From: Xylocopa sonorina
Lineage: Eukaryota > Arthropoda > Insecta > Hymenoptera > Apidae
Reading direction: 5' to 3'
Assembly: GCF_050948175.1 (NCBI RefSeq)
Contig: NW_027490161.1
Coordinates: 186,001 to 250,000, forward strand
Length of the DNA stretch: 64,000 nucleotides
The position numbers and the translations under genes are program-made. This document shows positions 1-15,189 of the stretch, piece by piece (position 1 is the stretch's first letter; every line of letters starts with the position of its first letter). The notes beneath the pieces are model-generated. The model had not been told where the DNA came from. It saw only the letters and a list, made by a program, of their open reading frames with translations, and ran no database searches.

Positions 1-700
1 ACGATACGTAGACATCTGCAAACGCTATTTCCTAGGATGCAATAGTCGCATTTACATTCTTTTGAAGTGAATACGAGGTATACATGACACTTCGCAATGA
101 ATATTACATCTTATCACGAAACATAGAAATGAGATGTGATATCGCGTTTGAAGAAGCATTAGAACTCTATTGCCTCGACGCGTAGCCATCTGCAAACGCT
201 ATTTCCTAGCAAGCAATAGTCGCATTTACATTCTTTTGAAGTGAATACGAGGTATGCATGACACTTCGCAATGAATATTATATCTTATCACGAAACATAT
301 AAATGGGATGCGATATCGCGATTTAAGTAGCATTAGAACTCTATTCCTACGATACGTAGACATCTGCAAACGCTATTTCCTAGGATGCAATAGTCGCATT
401 TACATTCTTTTGAAGTGAATACGAGGTATACATGACACTTCGCAATGAATATTACATCTTATCACGAAACATAGAAATGAAATGCGATATCGCGTTTGAA
501 GAAGCATTAGAACTCTATTGCCTCGACGCGTAGCCATCTGCAAACGCTATTTCCTAGCAAGCAATAGTCGCATTTACATTCTTTTGAAGTGAATACGAGG
601 TATGCATGACACTTCGCAATGAATATTATATCTTATCACGAAACATATAAATGAGATGCGATATCGCGATTTAAGTAGCATTAGAACTTTATTGCTACGA
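1..700 (+). repeat. 348-bp dimeric higher-order repeat
   Basis: The sequence from base 1 recurs from base 349, a spacing of 348 bp or exactly two monomers. The alternating monomers differ consistently (GGATGCAATAG versus GCAAGCAATAG; CTACGATACGTAG versus CCTCGACGCGTAG). A second dimeric stretch with the same 348-bp spacing lies at about 5,460-6,060, marked by ATGAGGTATACATG followed by AACATAAAAGTGAG. Confidence 0.85.
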
Positions 701-3700
701 TACGTAGACATCTGCAAACGATATTCCCAAGGATGGAAACGTCGCATTTACATTCTTTCGAAGTGAATACGAGGTATACATGACACTTCGCAATGAATAT
801 TATATCTTATCACGAAACATATAAATGAGATGCGATATCGCGATTTAAGTAGCATTAGAACGCTATTGCTACGATACGTAGACATCTGCAAACGCTATTT
901 CCTAGCAAGCATTAGTCGCATTTACATTCTTTTGAAGTGAATACGAGGTGTACATGACACTTCGCAATGAATATTATATCTTATCACGAAACATAGAAAT
1001 GAGATGCGATATCGCGATTTAAGTAGCATTAGAACGCTATTGCTACGATACGTAGACTTCTGCAAACGCTATTTCCTAGCAAGCAATAGTCGCATTTACA
1101 TTCTTTTGAAGTGAATACGAGGTATACATGACACTTCGCAATGAATATTATATCTTATCACGGAACATATAAATGAGATGCGATATCGCGATTTAAGTAG
1201 CATTAGAACTCTATTGCTACGATACGTAGACATCTGCAAACGCTATTTCCTAGCAAGCAATAGTCGCATTTACATTCTTTTGAAGTGAATACGAGGTATA
1301 CATGACACTTCGCAATGAATATTATATCTTATCATGAAACATAGAAGAGAGATGAGATATCGCGTTTTAAGAAGCATTAGAACTCTATGGCCTCGACGCG
1401 TAGACATCTGCAGACGCTATTTCCTAGCATGGAAGTGTCGCATTTACATTCCTTTGAAGTGAATACGAGGTGTACATGACACTTCGCAATTAATATTATA
1501 TCGTATCACGAAACATAGAAATGAGAGGCGATATCGCGATTTAAGTAGCATTAGAACTCTATCGCTACGATACGTAGACATCTGCAAACGCTATTTCCTA
1601 GCATGGAAGTGTCGCACTTACATTCTTTTGAAGTGAATACGGGGTATACACGACACTTCGCAATGATTATTATATCTTATCACGAAACACATAAATGAGA
1701 TGCGATATCGCGATTTAAGTAGCATTAGAACGCTATTGCTAAGATTCGTAGACATCTTCAAACGCTATTTCCTAGCAAGCATTAGTCGCATTCACATTCT
1801 TTTGAAGTGAATACGAGGTGTACATGACACTTCGCAATGAATATTATATCTTATCGCGAAACATAGAAATGAGATGCGATATCGCGATAAAAGTAGCATT
1901 AGAACTCTATTGCTACGATACGTAGACATCTGCAAACGCTATTTCCTAGCAAGCAGTAGTCGCATTTACAATCTTTTGAGGTGAATACGAGGTATACATG
2001 ACACTTCGCAATGAAAATTATATCTTATCATGAAACATAGAAGAGAGATGCGATATCGCGTTTCAAGAAGCATTAGAACGCTATTGCTACGATACGTAGA
2101 CTTCTGCAAACGCTACTTCCTAGCAAGCAATAGTCGCATTTACATTCTTTTGAAGTGAATACGAGGTATACATGACACTTCGCAATGAATATTATATCTT
2201 ATCACGAAACATAGAAATGAGATGCGAAATCGCGATTTATGTAGCATTAGAACTCTATTGCTACGATACGTAGACATCTGAATACGCTATTTCCTAGCTA
2301 GGAAGTGTCGCATTTACATTCGTCTGGAGTGAATACGAGGTAAACGTGACACTTCGCAATGAATATTATATCTTATCATGAAGCATAGGAATGAGATGCG
2401 ATATCGCGTTTTGAGAGGCATTAGAACGCTAATGCTACGATACGTAGACTTCTGCAAACGCTATTTCCTATCAAGCAATAGTCGCATTTACATTCTTTTG
2501 AAGTGAATACGAGGTATACATGACACTTCGCAATGAATATTATATCTTATCACGAAACATATAAATGAGATGCGATATCGCGATTTAAGTAGCATTAGAA
2601 CTCTATTGCTACGATACGTAGACATCTGCAAACGCTATTTCCTAGCAAGCAATAGTCGCATTTACATTCCTTTGAAGTGAATACGAAGTATACAGGACAC
2701 TTCACAATGAATATTATATCTTATCACGAAACATAGAAGAGAGATGCGATATCGCGTTTTAAGAAGCATTAGAACCTTATGGCCTCGATGCGGAGACATC
2801 TGGAAACGCTATTTCCTAGCATGGAAGTGTCGCACTTACATACTTTTGAAGTGAATACGAGGTATACATGACACTTCGCAATGAATATTAAATCTTATCA
2901 CGAAACATATAAATGAGATGCGATATTGCGATAAAAGTAGCATTAGAACTCTATTGCTACGATACGTAGACATCTGCAAACGCTATTTCCTAGCAAGCAG
3001 TAGTCGCATTTACAATCTTTTGAAGTGAATACGAGGTATACATGACACTTCGCAATGAAAATTATATCTTATCACGAAACATAGAAGAGAGATGCGATAT
3101 CGCGTTTTAAGAAGCATTAGAACGCTATTGCTACTATACGTAGACTTCTGCAAACGCTAATTCCTAGCAAGCAATAGTCGCATTTACATTCTTTTGAAGT
3201 GAATACGAGGTATACATGACACTTCGCAATGAATATTAAATCTTATCACGAAACATATAAATGAGATGCGATATCGCGATTTAAGTAGCATTAGAACTCT
3301 ATTGCTACGATATGTAGACATCTGAATACGCTATTTCCTAGCTAGGAAGCGTCGCATTTACATTCGTCTGGAGTGAATACGAGGTAAACGTGACACTTCG
3401 CAATGAATATTATATCTTATCATGAAGCATAGGAATGAAATGCGATATCGCGTTTTGAGAGGCATTAGAACGCAATAGCTACGATACGTAGACTTCTGCA
3501 AACGCTATTTCCTAGCAAGCAATAGTCGCATTTACATTCTTTTGAAGTGAATACAAGGTATACATGACACTTCGCAATGAATATTATATCTTATCATGAA
3601 ACATAGAAGAGAGATCAGATATCGCGTTTTAAGAAGCATTAGAACTCTATGGCCTCGACGCGTAGACATCTGCAGACGCTATTTCCTAGCATGGAAGTGT

Positions 3701-6700
3701 CGCACTTACATTCCTTTGAAGTGAATACGAGGTGTACATGACACTTCGCAATTAATATTATATCGTATCACGAAACATAGAAATGAGAGGCGATATCGCG
3801 ATTTAAGTAGCATTAGAACTCTATCGCTACGATACGTAGACATCTGCAAACGCTATTTCCTAGCATGGATGTGTCGCACTTACATTCTTTTGAAGTGAAT
3901 ACGGGGTATACACGACACTTCGCAATGATTATTATATCTTATCACGAAACATATAAATGAGATGCGATATCGCGATTTAAGTAGCATTAGAACTCTATTC
4001 CTACGATACGTAGACATCTGCAAACGCTATTTCCTAGCAAGCAATAGTCGTATTTACATTCCTTAGAAGTGAATACGAGGTATACATGACACTTCGCAAT
4101 GAATATTATATCTTATCACGAAACATAGAAATGAGATGCGATATCGCGATTTAAGTAGCATTAGAACGCTATTGCTACGATACGTAGACTTCTGCAAACG
4201 CTATTTCCTAGCAAGCAATAGTCGCATTTACATTCTTTTGAAGTGAATACGAGGTATACATGACACTTCGCAATGAATATTATATCTTATCATGAAACAT
4301 AGAAGAGAGATGAGATATCGCGTTTTAAGAAGCATTAGAACTCTATGGCCTCGACGCGTAGACATCTGCAGACGCTATTTCCTAGCATGGAAGTGTCGCA
4401 TTTACATTCCTTTGAAGTGAATACGAGGTGTACATGACACTTCGCCATTAATATTATATCGTATCACGAAACATAGAAATGAGAGGCGATATCGCGATTT
4501 AAGTAGCATTAGAACTCTATCGCTACGATACGTAGACATCTGCAAACGCTATTTCCTAGCATGGAAGTGTCGCACTTACATTCTTTTGAAGTGAATACGT
4601 GGTATACACGACACTTCGCAATGAAAATTATATCTTATCACGAAACATAGAAATGAGATGCGATATCGCGATTTAAGTAGCATTAGAACTCTATTGCTAC
4701 AATACGTAGACATCTGAATACGCCATTTCCTAGCAAGGAAGTGTCGCATTTACATTCGTTTGGAGAGAATACGTGGTATACATGACACTTTTTAAGGAAT
4801 ATTATATCTTATCATGAAACATAGAAGAGAGATGCGATATCGCGTTTTAAGAAGCATTAGAACCCTATGGCCTCGATGCGGAGACATCTGGAAACGCTAT
4901 TTCCTAGCATGGAAGTGTCGCACTTACATACTTTTGAAGTGAATACGAGGTATACATGACACTTCGCAATGAATATTAAATCTTATCACGAAACATATAA
5001 ATGAGATGCGATATCGCGATTTAAGTAGCATTAGAACTCTATTGCTACGATACGTAGACATCTGCAAACGCTATTTCCTAGCAAGCAGTAGTCGCATTTA
5101 CAATCTTTTGAAGTGAATACGAGGTGTTCATGACACTTCGCAATGAAAATTATATCTTATCATGAAACATAGATGAGAGATGCGATATCGCGTTTTAAGA
5201 AGCATTAGAACGCTATTGCTACGATACGTAGACTTCTGCAAACGCTACTTCCTAGCAAGCAATAGTCGCATTTACATTCTTTTGAAGTGAATACGAGGTA
5301 TACATGACACTTCGCAATGAATATTATATCTTATCATGAAGCATAGAAATGAGATGCAATATCGCATTTTGAGAATCACTACAACTCTATTGCTTCGATG
5401 CGTAGGCATCTGCAAACGCTATTTCCTAGTATGGAAGTATGGCATTTACAATCTTTTGAAGTGAATATGAGGTATACATGACACTTCGCAATGAATATTG
5501 TATATCATCATGAAACATAAAAGTGAGATGCGATATCGTGTTTTAAGAAGCATTAGAACACTATTGCCTCGATGCAGAGATATCTGCAAACGCTATTTCC
5601 TAGCAAGGAATAGTCGGATTTACATTCTTTTGAAGCGAATACGAGGTATACATGACACTTTGCAATGAATATTATATCTTATCATGAAACATAGAAGTGA
5701 GATGCGATATCGCGTTTAAAGAAGCATTAGAACTCTATTGCCTCGACGCATAGACATCTGCAGACGCTATTTCCTAGCATGGAAGTGTCGCATTTACATT
5801 CTTTTGAAGTGAATATGAGGTATACATGACACTTCGCAATGAATATTGTATCTCATCATGAAACATAAAAGTGAGATGCGATATCGCGTTTTAAGAAGCA
5901 TTAGAACACTATTGCCTCGATGCGGAAATATCTGCAAACGCTATTTCCTAGCAAGGAATAGTCGGATTTACATTCTTTTGAAGCGAATACGAGGTATACA
6001 TGACACTTTGCAATGAATATTATATCTTATCATGAAACATAGAAGTGAGATGCGATATCGCGTTTTAAGAAGCATTAGAACTCTATTGCCTCGACGCGTA
6101 GACATCTGCAGACGCTATTTCCTAGCATGGAAGTGTCGCATTTACATTCCTTTGAAGTGAATGCGAGGTGTACATGACACTTCGCAATTAATATTACATC
6201 GTATCACGAAACATAGGAATGAGAGGCGATATCGCGATTTAAGTAGCATTAGAACTCTACCGCTACGATACGTAGACATCTGCAAACGCTATTTCCTAGC
6301 ATGGAGGTGTCGCACTTACATTCTTTTGAAGTGAATACGGGGTATACACGACACTTCGCAATGATTATTATATCTTATCACGAAACATATAAATGAGATG
6401 CGATATCGCGATTTAAGTAGCATTAGAACGCTATTGCTACGGTACGTAGACATCTGCAAACGCTATTTCCTAGCAAGCAATAGTCGCATTTACATACTTT
6501 TGAAGTGAATACGAGGTATACATGACACTTCGCAATGAGTATTATATCTCATCACGGAACATATAAACGAGATTTGATATCGCTATTTAAGTAGCATTAG
6601 AACGCTTTTGCTACGATACGTAGACATCTGCAGACGCTATTTCCTAGCAAGCAATAGTCGCATTTACATTCTTTTGACGTGAATACGAGGTATACATGAT

Positions 6701-9700
6701 ATTTCTCAATGAATATTATATCTCATCACGAAACCTATAGACGAGATTTGATATCGCGATTTAAGTAGCATTCGAACGCTTTTGCTACGATACGTAGACA
6801 TCTGCAAACGCTATTTCCTAGCATGGAAGTGTCGCACTTACATTCCTTTGAAGTGAATACGGGGTATACACTTCGCAATGAATATTATATCTTATCATGA
6901 AACATAGAAGAGGGATGCGATATCGCGTTTTAAGTAGCATTAGAACGCTATTGCTACGATACGTAGACATCTGAATACGCTATTTCCTAGATAGGAAGTG
7001 TCGCATTTACATTCGTCTGGAGTGAATACGAGGTAAACGTGACACTTCGCAATGAATATTATATCTTATCATGAAGCATAGGAATGAGATGCGATATCGC
7101 GTTTTGAGAGGCATTAGAACGCTAATGCTACGATACGTAGACTTCTGCAAACGCTATTTCCTAGCAAGCAATAGTCGCATTTACATTCTTTTGAAGTGAA
7201 TACGAGGTATACATGACACTTCGCAATGAATATTATATCTTATCACGAAACATATAAATGAGATGCGATATCGCGATTTAAGTAGCATTAGAACTCTATT
7301 GCTACGATACGTAGACATCTGCAAACGCTATTTCCTAGCAAGCAATAGTCGCATTTACATTCCTTTGAAGTGAATACGAAGTATACAGGACACTTCGCAA
7401 TGAATATTATATCTTATCACGAAACATAGAAGAGAGATGCGATATCGCGTTTTAAGAAGCATTAGAACTCTATGGCCTCGACGCGTAGACATCTGCAGAC
7501 GCTATTTCCTAGCATGGAAGTGTCGCACTTACATTCCTTTGAAGTGAATACGAGGTGTACATGACACTTCGCAATTAATATTATATCGTATCACGAAACA
7601 TAGAAATGAGAGGCGATATCGCGATTTAAGTAGCATTAGAACTCTATCGCTACGATACGTAGACATCTGCAAACGCTATTTCCTAGCATGGAAGTGTCGC
7701 ACTTACATTCTTTTGAAGTGAATACGGGGTATACACGACACTTCGCAATGATTATTATATCTTATCACGAAACATATAAATGAGATGCGATATCGCGATT
7801 TAAGTAGCATTAGAACTCTATTGCTACGATACGTAGACATCTGCAAACGCTATTTCCTAGCAAGCAATAGTCGTATTTACATTCCTTTGAAGTGAATACG
7901 AGGTATACATGACACTTCGCAATGAATATTATATCTTATCACGAAACATAGAAATGAGATGCGATATCGCGATTTAAGTAGCATTAGAACGCTATTGCTA
8001 CGATACGTAGACTTCTGCAAACGCTATTTCCTAGCAAGCAATAGTCGCATTTACATTCTTTTGAAGTGAATACGAGGTATACATGACACTTCGCAATGAA
8101 TATTATATCTTATCATGAAACATAGAAGAGAGATGAGATATCGCGTTTTAAGAAGCATTAGAACTCTATGGCCTCGACGCGTAGACATCTGCAGACGCTA
8201 TTTCCTAGCATGGAAGTGTCGCATTTACATTCCTTTGAAGTGAATGCGAGGTGTACATGACACTTCGCAATTAATATTACATCGTATCACGAAACATAGG
8301 AATGAGAGGCGATATCGCGATTTAAGTAGCATTAGAACTCTACCGCTACGATACGTAGACATCTGCAAACGCTATTTCCTAGCATGGAGGTGTCGCACTT
8401 ACATTCTTTTGAAGTGAATACGGGGTATACACGACACTTCGCAATGATTATTATATCTTATCACGAAACATATAAATGAGATGCGATATCGCGATTTAAG
8501 TAGCATTAGAACGCTATTGCTACGATACGTAGACATCTTCAAACGCTATTGCCTAGCAAGCATTAGTCGCATTTACATTCTTTTGAAGTGAATACGAGGT
8601 GTACATGACACTTCGCAATGAATATTATATCTTATCACGAAACATATAAATGAGATGCGATATCGCGATTTAAGTAGCATTAGAACTCTATTGCTACGGT
8701 ACGTAGACACCTGCAAACGCTATTTCCTAGCAAGCAATAGTCGCATTTACATACTTTTGAAGTGAATACGAGGTATACATGACACTTCGCAATGAGTATT
8801 ATATCTCATCACGGAACATATAAACGAGATTTGATATCGCTATTTAAGTAGCATTAGAACGCTTTTGCTACGATACGTAGACATCTGCAGACGCTATTTC
8901 CTAGCAAGCAATAGTCGCATTTACATTCTTTTGACGTGAATACGAGGTATACATGATATTTCTCAATGAATATTATATCTCATCACGAAACCTATAGACG
9001 AGATTTGATATCGCGATTTAAGTAGCATTCGAACGCTTTTGCTACGATACGTAGACATCTGCAAACGCTATTTCCTAGCATGGAAGTGTCGCACTTACAT
9101 TCTTTTGAACTGAATGCGGGGTATACACTTCGCAATGAATATTATATCTTATCATGAAACATAGAAGAGGGATGCGATATCGCGTTTTAAGTAGCATTAG
9201 AACGCTATTGCTACGATACGTAGACATCTGCAAACGCAATTTCCTAGCAAGCATTAGTCGCATTTACATTCTTTTGAAGTGAATACGAGGTGTACATGAC
9301 ACTTCGCAATGAATATTATATCTTATCACGAAACATAGAAATGAGAGGCGATAACGCGATTTAAGTAGCATTAGAACTCCATCGCTACGATACGTAGATA
9401 TCTGCAAATGCTATTTCCTAGTAAGCAATAGTCGCATTTACATTCTTTTGAAGTGAATACGAGGTATACATGACACTTCGCAATGAATATTATATCTTAT
9501 CATGAAACATAGAAGAGAGATGCGATATCGCGTTTTAAGAAGCATTAGAACTCTATTGGCTCGATGCGGAGACATCTGCAAACGCTATTTCCTAGCATGG
9601 AAGTGTCGCACTTACATTCTTTTGAAGTGAATACGTGGTATACACGACACTTCGCAATGAATATTATATCTTATCACGAAACATATAAATGAGATGCGAT

Positions 9701-11269
9701 ATCGCGATTTATGTAGCATTAGAACGCTATTGCTACGATACGTAGACATCTGCAAACGCAATTTCCTAGCAAGCATTAGTCGCATTTACATTCTTTTGAA
9801 GTGAATACGAGGTGTACATGACACTTCGCAATGAATATTATATCCTATCACGAAACATAGAAATGGGAGGCGATATAGCGATATAATTAGTAGCATTAGA
9901 ACTCTATCGCTACGATACGTAGACATCTGCAAATGCTATTTCCTAGCATGGACGTGTCGCATTTACATTCCTTTGAAGTGAATACGAGGTGTTTCATGAC
10001 ACTTCTCAATGAATATTATATGTTATCACGAAACATAGAAATGAGAGGCGATATCGCGATTTAAGTAGCATTAGAACTTAATCGCTACGATACGCAGATA
10101 TCTGCAAATGCTATTTCCTAGCAAGCATTAGTCGCATTTACATTCTTTTGAAGTGAATACGAGGTGTACATGACACTTCGCAATGAATATTATATCTTAT
10201 CACGAAACATATAAATGAGATGCGATATCGCGATTTAAGTAGCATTAGAACTCTATTGCTACGGTACGTAGACATCTGCAAACGCTATTTCCTAGCAAGC
10301 AATAGTCGCATTTACATTCTTTTGAAGTGAATACGAGGTATACATGACACTTCGCAATGAGTATTATATCTCATCACGGAACATATATACGAGATTTTAT
10401 ATCGCTATTTAAGTAGCATTAGAACGCTTTTGCAACGATACGTAGACATCTGCAGACGCTATTTCCTAGCAAGCAATAGTCGCATTTACATTCTTTTGAC
10501 GTGAATACGAGGTATACATGATATTTCTCAATGAATATTATATCTTATCTCGAAACATAGAAATGAGATGCGAAATCGCGATTTATGTAGCATTAGAACT
10601 CTATTGCCACGATACGTAGACATCTGAATACGCTATTTCCTAGCTAGGAAGTGTCGCATTTACATGCGTTTGGAGTGAATATGAGGTATACATGACACTT
10701 CGCAATGAATATTATATCTTATCATGAAGCATAGAAATGGGATGCAATATCGCGTTTTGAGAAGCTCTACAACTCTATTGCTACGATGCGTAGGCATCTG
10801 CAAACGCTATTTCCTAGCAAGGAGTAGTCGCATTTACATTCTTTTGAAGTGAATACGAGGTATGCATGACACTTCGCAATGAATATTATATCTTATCATG
10901 AAACATAGAAGTGAGGTGCGATATCGCGTTTTAGGAAGCATTAGAACTCTATGGCCTCGATGCGGAGACGTCTGTAAACGCTATTTCCTAGTATGGAAGT
11001 GTCGCAGTTACATTCTCTTGAAGTGAACACGAGGTACACATGACACTTCGCAAAGAATAATGTATCTTATCATGAAACATAGAAGTGAGATGCGATATCG
11101 CGTTTTAAGAAGCATTAGAACTCTATTGCTACGATACGTAGACATCTGCAAACGCTATTTCCTAGCAAGCAATAGTAGCATTTACATTCTTTTGAAGTGA
11201 ATACGAGGTATACATGACACTTCGCAATGAACATTATATCCTATCATGAAACATAGAAGAGAGATGCGA

Positions 11270-14200
11270 TATCGCGTTTTAAGAAGCATTAGAACGCCAT
11301 TGCTACGATACGTAGACTTCTGCAAACGCTATTTCCTAGCAAGCAATAGTCGCATTTACATTCTTTTGAAGTGAATACGAGGTATACATGACACTTCGCA
11401 ATGAATATTATATCTTATCACGAAACATATAAACGAGGTGTGATATTGCGATTTAAGTAGCATTAGAACGCTTTTGCTACGATACGTACACATCTGCAAA
11501 CGCTATTTCCTAGCAAGCAATAGTAGCATTTTCATTCTTTTGACGTGAATACGAGGTATACATGACACTTCTCAATGAATATTATATCTTATCACGAAAC
11601 ATAGAAATGGGAGGCGATATCGCGATTTATGAAGCGTTAGAACTCTATTACTACGATACGTAGACATCTGAATACGCTATTTCCTAGCTAGGAAGTGTCG
11701 CATTTACATTCGTTTGGAGTGAATACGAGGTAAACGTGACACTTCGCAATGAATATTGTATCTCATCACGAAACATATAGACGAGATTTGATATCGCGAT
11801 TTAAGTAGCATTAGAACGCTTTTGCTACGATACGTAGACATCTGCAGACGCTATTTCCTAGCAAGCATTAGTCGCATTTACATTCTTTAGAAGTGAATAC
11901 GAGGTGTACATGACACTTCGCAATGAATATTATATCTTATCACGAAACATAGAAATGAGATGCGATATCGCGATATAAGTAGCATTAGAACTCTATTGCT
12001 ACAATACGTAGACATCTGCAAATGCTATTTCCTAGTAAGCAATAGTCGCATTTACATTCTTTTGAAGTGAATACGAGGTATACATGACACTTCGCAATGA
12101 ATATTATATCTTATCATGAAACATAGAAGAGAGATGCGATATCGCGTTTTAAGAAGCATTAGAACTCTATTGGCTCGATGCGGAGACATCTGCAAACGCT
12201 ATTTCCTAGCATGGAAGTGTCGCACTTACATTCTTTTGAAGTGAATACGTGGTATACACGACACTTCGCAATGAATATTATATCTTATCACGAAACATAT
12301 AAATGAGATGCGATATCGCGATTTATGTAGCATTAGAACGCTATTGCTACGATACGTAGACATCTGCAAACGCAATTTCCTAGCAAGCATTAGTCGCATT
12401 TACATTCTTTTGAAGTGAATACGAGGTGTACATGACACTTTGCAATGAATATTATATCCTATCACAAAACATAGAAATGGGAGGCGATATAGCGATATAA
12501 TTAGTAGCATTAGAACTCTATCGCTACGATACGTAGACATCTGCAAATGCTATTTCCTAGCATGGACGTGTCGCATTTACATTCCTTTGAAGTGAATACG
12601 AGGTGTTTCATGACACTTCTCAATGAATATTATATGTTATCACGAAACATAGAAATGAGAGGCGATATCGCGATTTAAGTAGCATTAGAACTTAATCGCT
12701 ACGATATGCAGATATCTGCAAATGCTATTTCCTAGCAAGCATTAGTCGCATTTACATTCTTTTGAAGTGAATACGAGGTGTACATGACACTTCGCAATGA
12801 ATATTATATCTTATCACGAAACATATAAATGAGATGCGATATCGCGATTTAAGTAGCATAAGAACTCTATTGCTACGGTACGTAGACATCTGCAAACGCT
12901 ATTTCCTAGCAAGCAATAGTCGCATTTACATTCTTTAGAAGTGAATACGAGGTGTACATGACACTTCGCAATGAATATTATATCTTATCACGAAACATAG
13001 AAATGAGATGCGATATCGCGTTTTAAGAAGCATTAGAACGCCATTGCTACGATACGTAGACTTCTGCAAACGCTATTTCCTAGCAAGCAATAGTCGCATT
13101 TACATTCTTTTGAAGTGAATACGAGGTATACATGACACTTCGCAATGAATATTATATCTTATCACGAAACATATAAACGAGGTGTGATATTGCGATTTAA
13201 GTAGCATTAGAACGCTTTTGCTACGATACGTACACATCTGCAAACGCTATTTCCTAGCAAGCAATAGTAGCATTTTCATTCTTTTGACGTGAATACGAGG
13301 TATACATGACACTTCTCAATGAATATTATATCTTATCACGAAACATAGAAATGGGAGGCGATATCGCGATTTATGAAGCGTTAGAACTCTATTACTACGA
13401 TACGTAGACATCTGAATACGCTATTTCCTAGCTAGGAAGTGTCGCATTTACATTCGTTTGGAGTGAATACGAGGTAAACGTGACACTTCGCAATGAATAT
13501 TATATCTCATCACGAAACATATAGACGAGATTTGATATCGCGATTTAAGTAGCATTAGAACGCTTTTGCTACGATACGTAGACATCTGCAGACGCTATTT
13601 CCTAGCAAGCATTAGTCGCATTTACATTCTTTAGAAGTGAATACGAGGTGTACATGACACTTCGCAATGAATATTATTTCTTATCACGAAACATAGAAAT
13701 GAGATGCGATATCGCGATATAAGTAGCATTAGAACTCTATTGCTACAATACGTAGACATCTGCAAATGCTATTTCCTAGTAAGCAATAGTCGCATTTACA
13801 TTCTTTTGAAGTGAATACGAGGTATACATGACACTTCGCAATGAATATTATATCTTATCATGAAACATAGAAGAGAGATGCGATATCGCGTTTTAAGAAG
13901 CATTAGAACTCTATTGGCTCGATGCGGAGACATCTGCAAACGCTATTTCCTAGCATGGAAGTGTCGCACTTACATTCTTTTGAAGTGAATACGTGGTATA
14001 CACGACACTTCGCAATGAATATTATATCTTATCACGAAACATATAAATGAGATGCGATATCGCGATTTATGTAGCATTAGAACGCTATTGCTACGATACG
14101 TAGACATCTGCAAACGCAATTTCCTAGCAAGCATTAGTCGCATTTACATTCTTTTGAAGTGAATACGAGGTGTACATGACACTTTGCAATGAATATTATA

Positions 14201-14674
14201 TCCTATCACAAAACATAGAAATGGGAGGCGATATAGCGATATAATTAGTAGCATTAGAACTCTATCGCTACGATACGTAGACATCTGCAAATGCTATTTC
14301 CTAGCATGGACGTGTCGCATTTACATTCCTTTGAAGTGAATACGAGGTGTTTCATGACACTTCTCAATGAATATTATATGTTATCACGAAACATAGAAAT
14401 GAGAGGCGATATCGCGATTTAAGTAGCATTAGAACTTAATCGCTACGATACGCAGATATCTGCAAATGCTATTTCCTAGCAAGCATTAGTCGCATTTACA
14501 TTCTTTTGAAGTGAATACGAGGTGTACATGACACTTCGCAATGAATATTATATCTTATCACGAAACATATAAATGAGATGCGATATCGCGATTTAAGTAG
14601 CATAAGAACTCTATTGCTACGGTACGTAGACATCTGCAAACGCTATTTCCTAGCAAGCAATAGTCGCATTTACA
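11270..14674 (+). repeat. 1,744-bp higher-order repeat, two tandem copies
   Basis: Three independent markers recur at a spacing of exactly 1,744 bp: AGAACGCCAT at 11,291 and 13,035, AAACGAGGTG at 11,431 and 13,175, and ATAATTAGTA at 12,497 and 14,241. This equals ten monomers plus 4 bp. The extra bases are visible: a 3-bp insertion in GATATAATTAGTAGC and a 1-bp insertion in GAGGTGTTTCATGAC. Copies run about 11,270-12,930 and 13,014-14,674. Related older copies lie upstream, with ATAATTAG also at 9,883 (offset 2,614) and GAAGCTCTAC at 10,761 and 15,119. Confidence 0.9.
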
Positions 14675-15189
14675 TTCTTTTGAAGTGAATACGAGGTATA
14701 CATGACACTTCGCAATGAGTATTATATCTCATCACGGAACATATATACGAGATTTTATATCGCTATTTAAGTAGCATTAGAACGCTTTTGCTACGATACG
14801 TAGACATCTGCAGACGCTATTTCCTAGCAAGCAATAGTCGCATTTACATTCTTTTGACGTGAATACGAGGTATACATGATATTTCTCAATGAATATTATA
14901 TCTTATCTCGAAACATAGAAATGAGATGCGAAATCGCGATTTATGTAGCATTAGAACTCTATTGCCACGATACGTAGACATCTGAATACGCTATTTCTTA
15001 GCTAGGAAGTGTCGCATTTACATGCGTTTGGAGTGAATATGAGGTATACATGACAATTCGCAATGAATATTATATCTTATCATGAAGCATAGAAATGGGA
15101 TGCAATATCGCGTTTTGAGAAGCTCTACAACTCTATTGCTACGATACGTAGACATCTGCAAACGCTATTTCCTAGCAAGCATTAGTCGC

